Assembly (NCBI RefSeq): GCF_901709675.1
Contig: NC_051104.1
Span: 7,448,501-7,512,500 of the forward strand
DNA: 64,000 nucleotides
Direction of reading: 5' to 3'
Source of the DNA: Syngnathus acus
Taxonomy: Eukaryota; Chordata; Actinopteri; Syngnathiformes; Syngnathidae
Numbering within the stretch: position 1 is the stretch's first letter; every line of letters starts with the position of its first letter. The notes under the pieces were generated by a model. The model was given only the letters and a program-made list of their open reading frames with translations, ran no database searches and had not been told where the DNA came from. This document shows positions 24,101 through 36,100 of this stretch, piece after piece. Position numbers and translations under genes: made by a program.

Positions 24101-27100
24101 TCTCTGAATATTAGCCCATACTTTGAAAGAAAGGAAGTTTTTGTACGTGGCATTTCCTGTCTCTATTAAGAGCGCATTTTGTGCGAGCAGTCAAAGCCCG
24201 CAGAAGATACGTGGCTGACGGGACGGCGGCTTGCCAGCCCAAGCGTGGAGACGATCCCTCTGTGGAGCCTTTGATCTCATCTGTAGGAGTGCTGTAATGT
24301 TACGCCACTTTAGGCACCGCTTGGGCTGGCGGCAAACAAATCGCGTCTCATATAGAACAAATTGGCCCCCTTCACCTTGCCGGCCGTCTTCCCCGTGTGC
24401 AAACGTTTGGGCCGGATGGTAATGTGCAAATTGAAGTGTGATGATGCCATTTTATTGTCATTCCTATACTTCTTTATTTTTTTTCTGCCCCTCCTCCTTT
24501 CTTCATTGTGAGGGTTCGAAGGCCTCCGTCACCTCCTCCCAAATGTGTGGGCGAAACCGCTTTGCCAGCAATTACACCAATTTCACTTTTGCCCAAATTG
24601 TTTTCGTTGTTTTAGTATGCAAACAGAGAGAAGATTCATGTTTGAGCATTTGAGTTGTTTGAGACTTTTCCCACCTGTGTACCTGTGTTTGTTGTTATAG
24701 ATGCATCCAAGTCCATCTCCTCAGCCTGTGGAAGTGTGCGTGCGTTGTCTCAGGGCCACCAGAGACAAGCTTCCCAGGGGCCTCTACAGTGTTAGTGTGG
24801 CCCTTCACAGCCATCTTGGAGGTCCATCTCTAACCTGGAATAACGACAAAGGTCAACATGAGTGGATGGCATCCACCGACCCCATTGAACACCACGGCTG
24901 CTTTTACAATATAAACCTGCACGTTAACCAGAATCTCTTCATGGTGAGAACAAATCAATATAACAACAATCATTTATAACTGCCATTTTTTTTTAGCCAT
25001 GTGTAAACACTGGTGCGTTAACATAACTGGTTTGGTTTGCGGCAAGCATTGCGATTCACAGATAAGGCTCGTATGGCTCAATGAGAACCGAGAGATCTCA
25101 GGCAGGTGACGGTGAAATGTTGCCTCCATCTCCTCTGTTGACACTAATATGTTTTTATTCAAGCAGGGAAAGACAGAATGGGGCGGTTCATTCTAAGAAG
25201 CCTTTATTTACATTATGCTTGGCGAGGCTGCCTTGAAAGCATCTTACTCTCAGATGTCTGCATGATGAAAAAGAGGCAGAAATGCAAAACATGTGCTGCC
25301 TCTGCAACGCTGACACTGCATGGGAAACAACATGCTCTCCGTTCCAGTGATGGGAAATTCAGTGAAACATCAGAAGATGCAATCCTGACAACAAACAATG
25401 TTTTTGTGCTAATGTAGCCTAGCTACACAGCACAGCAGCATCCCATTTCTCTCAGTTTCATCATTTGCAGTGAAGACAGAGTGCTTTTCTCAATGTGAAA
25501 GGCCCATGAGAAGTTCTATCACTGCGGATATGAAAATATGCCACGCGCACGCAGCCTCCAGGTTTTTCTCTGGGGTTTTGCCATGAATAAAAGAACAACT
25601 TTTCAACATGACATTTAACCCGTGTATGTAAATCAAAAGCGATATCAATTATTCATTTAAATAAGGAAGTCATGTTTTATTGGAATGAAAATGAAGTAGA
25701 AACGCATTTAAAAAATGCAAGTGTCTATGTGCATTGGGAACATAATCATGCTGGGTTTGGTTGATGGGAATTACCAAAATGTTCGAAAGAACCGGTTGGC
25801 TGCAGACTGGCCGTACACTCTGGAACGAGGCTGATTTGATATAAATCTAGATACAGGGAACTGTCTGTAATCAAAGTTGAAACTGTTAAGCCTCACATAA
25901 CCGATTCCTTGCATAAAAAGTCTTAAGAGTTTGTTCAAGCCAGTGTAACACAGCTTTAACCTTGTTAGAGCACATTTGCAGCCGGCCCACATTCAAAAGC
26001 GATTGAGAATTTTGCTCAAGAGTGACTTTGCACACATCTCAAAGTATCTTATTTTTGGAATGGTGATAAAAATCCCAGCTGCTTAAATGTGTCCTTTTGG
26101 GAAGGCGTTTGAAGATACTGTAGAAACCCCACTCCTGATTATTGATGCCATCTAAATTGAAATGATGCTTTATATGATGGAAAAACATCTACGGTATAGG
26201 GTGCCAAAAGCTTTAAGGAATCAGATTTGATGGTCAATAATGACAGCTGGATCAAAAGTCTTTGTTTGGTTTATTCAGTGACGCACAGAAACAGAAGTTG
26301 AAGGGTTTCACTTCATATTATGATATCCTCTCTAAAGGCCTCAGCTTTTGCTGAAGCATTCAGCAAATGTGGACACTGTCAGTATACTTGTGGGCGTATT
26401 CACTAAGCGAGAGCATCCAGATTAGATTGTCTCCTACTCCCATCAAACATAAAGGCTGGGGTAAAAACTGGCATGACGTGAATACAGACCTGGGATCTGA
26501 TTCAGGAGTTGAAAAAAAAAAAAAAAAGGTTTAAGTACGGCATGGTAAACGGCTCATGACACTCACCCCCTTCTTCATCTCTGCAAAGCTATTGAAAAAC
26601 CTGTTGTTGTTGTTGTCCTCATTGATGGCTGTGAAACCACTGATCAGATTTGCGGGACTATCGGGGCTTTCTTGAATGTTTTGGTTCGCCTGTCTGGCCC
26701 ACACTATAGCGTGCGATCTTTCCGAGTGCTCGCAGAGCTTTCTTAGAGGAAATGAGGAATTAGTGATAGTAGGAGGAAGCCAGGAGCTTATTTTTCTTTC
26801 CTCCCTCTCTCCCCCATCTCTTTTTTCATGCACTCTTCGCTTTGCGTCTGGGTTTGCATTTAGAGAGAAAAAGAGTCACTTCAGCTGGAGAGTGGGAGCG
26901 GAAGAGTCAGGCCTGCAGTCTTTGTTCATTTCTTTTTTTTTTTTTTAAGCATATGGGAAGCTATACAAAAGTTTTAAGGTTAAGAGGATTGGAGATTTGG
27001 GATAGCCAATATTTATTCCCTGTGCCTCCTACAATCTGCTATTATGGTCACCACATGTATGAGAGTTTGGACTTCTAGAATTTTTCATAGTAGCATTTTT

Positions 27101-30100
27101 ACAAATAAGTCACAAAAAACTTCTGCTTCTCTTAATGATTATTTAAAAAAACCAGTGTGACACAAATGGAAGTCTGATTGCTTCCAGTGTATATTCTCCG
27201 TCTCGCAACAGACCTTGTTGAGGCTGGACCATGTCACCCAAATGTGTATTTATGTAGATAATATTTCTTCCATTATATGAATGATATAAAATAAGCCGTA
27301 TGATATTAAGTCATAAATGTATGTACTGAATCAGACCTGTCGTTTTACCAAGTGTACAATAAAAACAAAGAGGGTAAGAATATGGTGAGGAAAATATGAT
27401 TTATGTGTTAAAACACGTCCTTGATGCATTCCTTTTCAAATAAAAAGATGAATCATTTTCACCTGGTGATGGATGAAGTGGCACACAGCTCAGTGTCAGT
27501 TCTTTTTTTTTTTTTTTTTTTTTACGCAAGCCTCATTCTGCGGGTGAATAAGAATGCATTTGTTTGGCACCGAGTGTGATAACCACTAACGCTGTTAGCC
27601 TCATTCAAGATAGCCTTAATATCATCACGCTGATTGATGTTTCCCTCCGTTCATTGAAAATTCAGCAAGTGTCAGCTCGTAGACTACTACATTGGCAAAT
27701 CGTCACTATTCCCTCCGCTTTGTGCTTGACGCCGAGTCTTTATCACGCCAACTCCATTTTGGAGAGAATTGGTACGAATGACAGCGAAGGAAAAAAAAAA
27801 AATAGAAGATATATAAATATTTCGGGAATAAGTTAAAGGAGGCTTCAAGTCTACTGTAGGATGTAGAATAAGTGGACCCCTGAGGGCTTCTTTTCTTGTT
27901 GTTACCTTCTGTCTGTCATTGGCTTTGTGGGTGAGAGCAAGTCTGTGCATGTTTACTTCATTAGTACTGCATTAGCAAACACGCTATGTGCATATGTGTG
28001 CTTACGTTCCTGGAAGGACCTGCAGGCATATGTATTCATCTGCATAAAATTAGGAGTTTATTTGCCCTGTTTTCTTTCTGCAGATCTTACCCCCAGCCCG
28101 GGAGCTTCTCCCTTCCATGGTCCTAATATTCCGACTAACTGCATCACCAGGACAAAGTAGCTACATGAAGTCTGTCCTGGCTTGGGGGGCCTTTCCCATT
28201 TGTGGACCAAACCTTAGCCTGGTTGAAGGCAGGTATGTATTGGACTTGAACCTCAGAACCAGAGATGAGAGTCAATTGGCCACAATAATGCCACCACTCA
28301 CTGATTTTTACATTCCAAAAGAAATAGTTGCTGTTAAGGATCCAAATTGTTTCCTGAACCAGGTACAAAATCCCACTGCTTAGAGGAGAGCACGGCTCAG
28401 TGGACCAATTTCGGACAATTGAAGCTCTCATCTCATCTGATCTAGATCACTGGCTGTGCAATATGTACTTTCAGGTGAGCATTTGTCCAGTTTTATATTC
28501 CATTAAGTCTTACAACAGCAGATTACATTTATGTATTTGCACAAAGCAAAAGAACGCGTTCCATAAAAAAAACCTGTTAATTGAATTAAACTGTCACCAT
28601 TTCACGTTGTGACAAATATTAATTAAGGCAGTTTGATCACTCATACCTGTATTGTAATTACACACGCTGCTCTCCCGCAAATAATGGTAATGCAGATGAC
28701 AATGCAAAAGAACATTTGAACCGTTCCGGTGCAAACATGACCACATTGTGTTCCAGATAAGGAGACTCCCACCGGGAGCATCCGAGTGCCCCACCTCCCT
28801 ACAAATGCTACCTTTAAACACCCCTGTTATGCTCAAGTCTGCCGTCCAGCACAGCCAAGTGCCAGGCCAGGCTCCTCCCGGGTCCAAAGCAGATCCACAA
28901 CCAATCCATCCCCAGCTGAACCTGCTCCATGCTGGCCCCAGCAGTAGGGCAGGAGAACCTGGCGTGGTGCATTCACCCCAGGGCTCGCCCCTCCACCTGT
29001 CAGCTGATTCTGCTTGCTCTTCATCATCTCTGCCAGGTAGGGGTTTAATGTTCATTTTCCCCCCGACACAGTGGGAAGAAAATGTCACCCTAATGTCACT
29101 AGAAGTGGCACTGGAAGAATGGCACTTTTCACTCAGTGGTGGGTGTACAAGTGCCGGAGGGCAGGGATGGGTAGACACGTGGGCAAAACCTGCCAGATAA
29201 ACAATGTTTGCTCAGACACCAGAAAAGTACGGCAGAGAAAAAAATCTAACCAAATATTTGAACTGTTACTATTATGGGCGATGAACCCTGACTAGTTGGA
29301 TTTGTGAAACGGTCCATGTGACGTTTCAGCTTAGCAGTGAGCACACTATTTTTCTGCGTTTGCAGCCATCCAATACCTTCGAACAAAGTCTCATTTGGTA
29401 TTGATCTTCTGCAACCAAGACTGGCTAACCTGGTTGTTATGAATACATCCTGCCCTTTTTCCCTCGTATTTGGTGAAAGCTTTGCTCATCTTTATTTAAC
29501 AGTCCTCAAAAGTTTCTGGCATGTTCTGCTTTAAACATCACACAGGCTTTTTAATTACAAATGAGTTGTGACAGGTCTGCTGGGTAGCACCCTGGCCCAT
29601 TTTAAAAGTGATGCCGACTGACAGCTCGGCAGTGTTCTCCCAGCGCTGAAACATGTGGAAGAAATTGGTCTTTTACATTTCACAGCTTGTCGCTTCCTCC
29701 GCCAACTGACCTGTGACCCCCCCCACAGAGATCCTAACACCCACAAGGGATATGTCCCCAACGAGCTGAGTGGCTTTGGAGAGAGATCGTGAAGGATGGA
29801 GGCAATCACGATGAGATTTAGTATGTTCTGCCAATAGAGGTAGCAGAGGTACCAGGTCTCCGCAAACCACATGGCTTCGTACGAGCACCGACGCAGATGT
29901 CAGAACGTACAAACATTTTTGTCGGGAAGGTTGCTCGGGAAGTGAACCTGATCCGTAAGTGGAATAACGGATCAAAAGGTGTCCGGCGAGGTCCCTCATT
30001 CCCGTTGCCGGCTAAGCCAAAGTGACGTTTTCTCCTCATTTGCATGCAGATCCGTTCATGTTGCATTACGTCTGGAGCAACTTTAGGTGTTTATATCGAG

Positions 30101-33100
30101 AGATTACATCAACGTTGAAGGAAGTCATTGGTCAGACAGCTTTAACCGATCGCAAATATGCTAATCCGACTCAACAAGGAAAAGAGGAAGAAATTATTCA
30201 CCCAGACTTTGCAGCTTTGTGTCAGGTCTGAGGGTTTGAGACATTTCTTTCCCCCTTTGTTTCCAATGTGTTCGGTGTGCCGGGGGATTTTTCTCATTAG
30301 CCATTTGTCTCGGAATCGACACAAGTATATGAAGACCTCTTGTCATGCAATGTAACAGACAAATCTGAATATGACAGTATGACTGAAAGTTTGGCTTCCT
30401 GAGGCTGAAACCCAATTAATCCCTGTGGAATAAAAAGTCTGAGGTGTCTCTTTCAGAACAAAAGCTGACATCCCAATCTAGGAGAAGAACTGACATTTCT
30501 CAAACCCCCCTAAAAATCTTGAGATAATTAAATGTTATTGTGTAATGATATCTTTTTTGGATTAAATGTCTCAGATGACTCACCCAAGCATGATGGTGAG
30601 TATTTGGCGTTTCAACTTGAAGATTAGCTGGAGGCACTTTGGGTTAAGTGACCTTTCCCATTAAATGAATGATCCAGTTACATCGGGTTTGTTTGAACCA
30701 AAATGACTAATTAGATTAGCGTCTTGTTTTGCGATCGCCATTACTGGATCACTATGAGCATTCAGATGATTCTGTCGCAATTTGCAGCCTCTTTGATTTT
30801 CTGCACTAATATATCTTTTTATTACCGTGGCTTTAAAATAGCAGGAGATGCAAATATAGTGCAAAAGCAGCCAAAGTTTCAATGGAAATGGAAATTAGAC
30901 AGTTGAATGAGACGGAGTCTCAAATTGACACCCAGTTATAAATTATTTTTCATTTTATTTTGTATTATTCAAAATTTGAGATTTAGCCCTCGGGTCATAG
31001 TCCAGATAAACTCAAAATAACAAACACACACAGGCTCAAGGCTGAGTACCTGATCCTACGTTTGTTCCCTCTGGAACTTTGAACGAGTCATCGGGCAATC
31101 AGGGGCCCAGGTGAGCAAGCACCGACCGTTTCAGCGGTCAGCGCTGACATCCTGATGGGATTTCGACAGTGTAATGGACCTCGGGCCTTTTTTGTCTCCT
31201 CGGATTGTAGCAAGGTACGCTCATTCGTATTTCCACTCTGGAAAGTGCTGAAAGTCCGTGTCGAATAATATTAATGATGGCCCGCATGTGGGTGCCTCAA
31301 TGTGTGGATTATGCACTGGACTTCACACATCCTGATAGCATAGGGGATTGTTGCCGGCCTTGAGTGCCTGGAGAGGCTGGAGTTGTGGCTGCCCGATTGC
31401 TCCGAGTTCACGGACGTAGCCTTCAGCTGTCCGCGCTGCCTCCGCTTGAGTCGTGCACATTAGCCAGTGATGCCTCACAGAAGGATTGTGTTCAGTAAAG
31501 CAAAAGGCATCACAATTCGCACTGGGCCAAACAGTAGCTGTTTGTTATTGTTGCGCTGTTGTCCTTGAATGTGTACAAAACATTCACTCATTCTGCGTAC
31601 TGAACGTCTTGAGCTCCTTGGCGATTTACGATGGTTTAGAGATTTTTATGGTTCTACGATCAGCTGTATGAGTTTCAATGTAAAATTTGTTTCAATATGT
31701 CAATTTTTACCTGGTCGTCATGTACGGTATTTTTTTCACATAAGACTATTGTCTAATCATTAGCACAGTTATGTAATGATACTCAAGTGATGAAATATCT
31801 CACCTGGTTACCAACCAACCATAAGCACTCCAAATGGTTTGCAATGTCGTAATTAAGTTTCATATTCATATTTTAGACCTCTTGGAATCAAGGAAATTTG
31901 ATTTGCCATATTTTCTTTTTTTTTTTTTAGGACTGATATATGTAATTCTGCAGAGGAAATAAGACGGGGTATCTTCATATGTATTAGATAGATGTGACCA
32001 CCTTCATGGGGGTGCTAACTTTCACAGAGTGAGATTTTGCATGTATAAAGCTAAGGTTTACTTAATTACAACCTTCAGGCAATGCAGGAACCCCGTTTTA
32101 AAATTCTGTGAATGTTAATATGCTAAATAATGCAGATCTCTGACTCTTCAAGCATGAGACACACATCTGGCGGCTTACCATTTAAATTACAGGGGGAAAA
32201 AAAAAGGATGAGGGGGAAAAACACTTCAAAAAGTAATTTTCCAAAGAAAAGACAAATAGAAAACATGTATTATTTACTCCGCTTTTTATAATTATTACCT
32301 ATAATGTGCATACGTTAAAATCTGATAAATATTTAAAATACCGTGCAGCTCGTCACCACAATAATAATAATAATAATAACAATTACAGCTATAATAGTTG
32401 TCTTATATTCAGACTATCTCAAAACAGACACTTTTGACCATGCAGAATTTCATTTTTTGGGGGGATGGAATTCAGGAAAGGATCCTTCTCCAAGAGACAT
32501 TTCCGGCAACATGGGAGCAAAGAGTCATCTTCGCAGGGAGAAGGAAGAGGGTGGGATCCACTTCAAGGTAAGAGTGATTTTAAAAGGGAAGCATCCTTCT
32601 TGGCTTTTCCATGCTGGGCCTCTTGCCACCTCTTGCTTCAACCCCCCCAGACCCAAAGACACACACACGCACACACATACACTACCCTAGTCTATTATCT
32701 GAGATTTGTCAAAAAGCATTTCACACTAACAGGTATTTTGAAGTCTTCAAAGCCACTTTTGATCTGCATGACCAGCTAAATTCAGTGAAATCAGCAAAGC
32801 CGGGCAGACCTTGCCTTTTTCTCTTGCAGCCGCTCGAAAAGTCTCAAAGTGCTTTTGCTTTGTGCTACAGAGGACTTAAGCCAAAGGAATCAAAGTCTGC
32901 ATGTTAACCACCACACTTTGAAGAAACAGTCAGAGTTGCACAATGATTTCAAGTTGTTCCAAACCGATAATCCCCATAAATTTGTATCCTTCCACTGCTG
33001 AATGGGCCCCAAAGACCGTCATTAATCTATGCTATCGTGTTCAATAAATGAATTTGTTGCTATGAGGTTTTAGTTTCCCGCAGCCTCTGTAGACCGTGCC

Positions 33101-36100
33101 CCCCCCCCCCCCCCTCCCTGGTCTTTAAAACCTTGCTAACTCTATCAAATGTTGTGGTGTGGAACCCAGTTGTCTAATGATTAAGTGGAGTGATCTTCAA
33201 CCTACCCCAGCCTGGAAGCACTAGGGATCAAATTTCAAACCATTCAACCTGCAGTGCAGGCCTAATTAAAATGAATTTTCTCCAGGCGACCACTTTGCCC
33301 ACAGGGCAGGAATCCAGCTATATAGCAGATCTGCTTTTAAGGTATTGCATTAAATTTATTGCGGGGAGACGCCAGAGAACATTGTGCTTCATATACCCAC
33401 TGCATTTTTCCCTCTCTCCGCTTTCTTTGCCATTCCTCTCCACCTTTTTATTGTGATCATCACTCTGGAATCCAAGCTTTCTTTGGCAAAGATTGCCCTA
33501 TGAAAACGAATGGAGCTTTTATTGGGGCCCTGCTCATTTACTACTTTCTGGGTTTGTCTCACGGGAGATGGAGAACGAGGGAGATGGAGGAGAGGAGCAG
33601 GTTGAAAAGAAGGGAACAGACAGAAGGTTGCAACCGTGGAGCTCATTAGCATACATCAGTATGAGTATTTCACAACTTCAAGCGGAAAGGCACTAAGCCC
33701 ACCCAAGGGCAACGCAGGGCTGACAGGGCCCGGGAAAGCAAGCCGTTAACATGTTGGCGGCTTAACAAATAATATCTGCTCCCAAGTACCTTGGTGAAAT
33801 ATTTAAAGCCCCACTTCCTAACTCCATTTGACTGTGTTTACGATGATGACAGTAAACGACTTGTATGGAGGAGGGGGGGGCGGGCTGTCGACTCTTAGAT
33901 ATCATATATTTAACACCACCGTCACTGTGCACACATTTCCCAAACAAACTCCACTTGAATGATTGCGTGCCATATGCGATTTCGCCATCGCTCTCGTCTG
34001 GTGTCAATCGCACAGCGTTTCAGATGCTCCAAAAGCGTCACGCACGCCGTCACCGTCACCGCGTGCATCCCCCGAGATAAATTCCGAAGCCCGCTTCCTG
34101 CTTTGCTTACAAATGACGTCTGCGTGTGTTCTTCCCCAACTGCTGCTCCTCACAGAAGAAGCCAATCAAGAAGACAAATAGCCGCGGCCCCAGCGTGAGC
34201 GGTGGCAGCGCACAAGATGCACAAAATCACAAGATGCTCAACATGGAGGAGATGGAGGAGTACACCTTTTCCCTTCTGTAAGTCTTAAAGCATCAAGCAA
34301 GCTGATGAAGAACAAGCAAATTCATCAACAACTATTTATCTGGATTCAATGTTTCCTGATCATTTAGACCTACTACACTACTGTATTTGCATTTGTCCAT
34401 ATCATGTAACTTTTGTGCAGATACAAAATAGTCTTTTGAGCAAAAACATACATTTTGGGTTGCTACATTTCTCATGACTGTGTGTGTGTATAGGGAGCTT
34501 TTCGTTACACTTTTGAAGCAAAGGTAAGAGTGCCCCCTTCATTCCTTAATAACATTTCAGTCGTTTTGCATATAAATGAATGTAGACTCAATATTACCTT
34601 GGCCTCAGCCATGCTCGTATTAACAATCCAAGCTGTGTTCATCTTAAATTTCGGGCTACGATCGCTTGTATTTCCAGGCCCATTTCAACGTCAAAATTAA
34701 GCGACTGAGGTTTTTTCCTTTTCATCATCGCTCTCGGCATTTGATTTTAATGGGAAAAAGGGGATGCGTGAAAAAAACAAACAAAGTGAAGGGTTGCAGA
34801 CTTTCAAACTGTATGCCCATACTGCATCAAAAGAAGCCAAAAGCAAAAAAGGTCTTATTTCAACTACAAAGTACAATCCGTACAGGTATTTGTTATTTTC
34901 TTTGAAATCCAACTAAATGAAGGGGAGGCGCAACGGTACTTTAGGGCGAGTTACATGACGACGCTTACCCTGGAGAATGAAAAGTCGGATTCTTGTTTCC
35001 TCATTTGCGCGGGTTAGTAATTTGTAGCTGCTGGTCACATATTAAACAAGATCAGAGACTACTGGCTGACATCTTGTGAACATACTGAGGGAATTTGAAT
35101 GATTACCAGCCTGTCCCGCCAACCAACCACGACGCACACAATAAATAAGCACCCGGGCAAAAGCTTGCATACAAAGAAATACAAATTTTTTTTTTCTCAC
35201 AATTATTCATATAGCAGCTGCTTTTTTAAGACCTCTGAGCAGTTCTGCAAAAGCCATTTCTTTCTTTCTTTCATTGGGTTCTTGATGAGGATTGCACTGG
35301 GGTGGAGGCCTGGCTCCAAGTGTTGCTATTGATTTCATCTTCACAGGAGAAGGTATTACACCATCTTTGAGCTAAAGGCTGTTTTATGACCTCACCTAAT
35401 CAGAACATTAGAAAGACACAGTGCTGCTGTTGCCTTTCACAGGGATATAAAAGACAGCGCAAGCTCAAAGTCATTGCCTCACGCATCCCTCCCACTGTGA
35501 TGTTTGACTTTGCCAAGGCTTCTCCACGTTACCTGAGGACTAGAAGTGATACAGGAGGGAGGGACTGTTTATTTATGTTTTTATTTATTTATATATATCT
35601 TTCTTGCATAATAATGATGTGATGTATTTTCTATTACGCCGCTGATGCATCTGCTTGTATGTTTATTATTTCTACTGCGCATAGGCCACGTCGTGTGAGA
35701 TTCAAGCCGCAAGTGATTGAAGAATATTACTGCCATCTATTGAGCCACACCGTAGTGAGCTCATTTTTATTGGGTGTCCTAATATTCATAAATTATTAAG
35801 GAAACAATTCCAAACTTTGGAATTGATTTGGGATATTCAGACAAATCACAAAAATGCAATCATTTCCAGCGAATTGGTATTTGTGTGCACCTTGAAGCAC
35901 AAAAAAAAAGAAAGACATGTCTTATGAGACTCTGCGGTACAGTATGAACTGTAACTAAAACAAACAGAGCACATACTTGTAATATTTTTGGCTGCAGGTG
36001 CAACGTCAACGTCCGTAACAACGTACATCCACTGTCTGTCAAGCGTATGACAAGTGACAGGTTGTAGGAATTAATCAGGCAGAGATGTCAGTTGCATTGA

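Larger units (their letters stand above)
19923..24700. other. ofcc1 intron, exon e to f
   Basis: 4.8-kb intron. No further exon was recognised; phase 0 is preserved across it. Contains a retroelement tail at 21512-21541, two candidate regulatory blocks (22.4-22.76 and 23.84-24.44 kb), and GGGA and TGCCG repeats at 23.36-23.42 kb. The 125-residue open frame at 21.2-21.56 kb ends inside the retroelement tail and has no splice support. Confidence 0.55.

Noticed and set aside
28594-29178. 194-codon open frame on the minus strand
   Set aside because: It is the complement of ofcc1 exon i and its intron flank; the + strand frame has splice borders and phase support.
35440-35600. Possible exon or promoter: CACAG followed by GGATATAAAAGACAGCG and an open frame
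   Set aside because: The open frame has no matching donor and would need a phase not offered by neighbouring exons; a single TATAAAAG in AT-rich DNA is weak evidence for a promoter.
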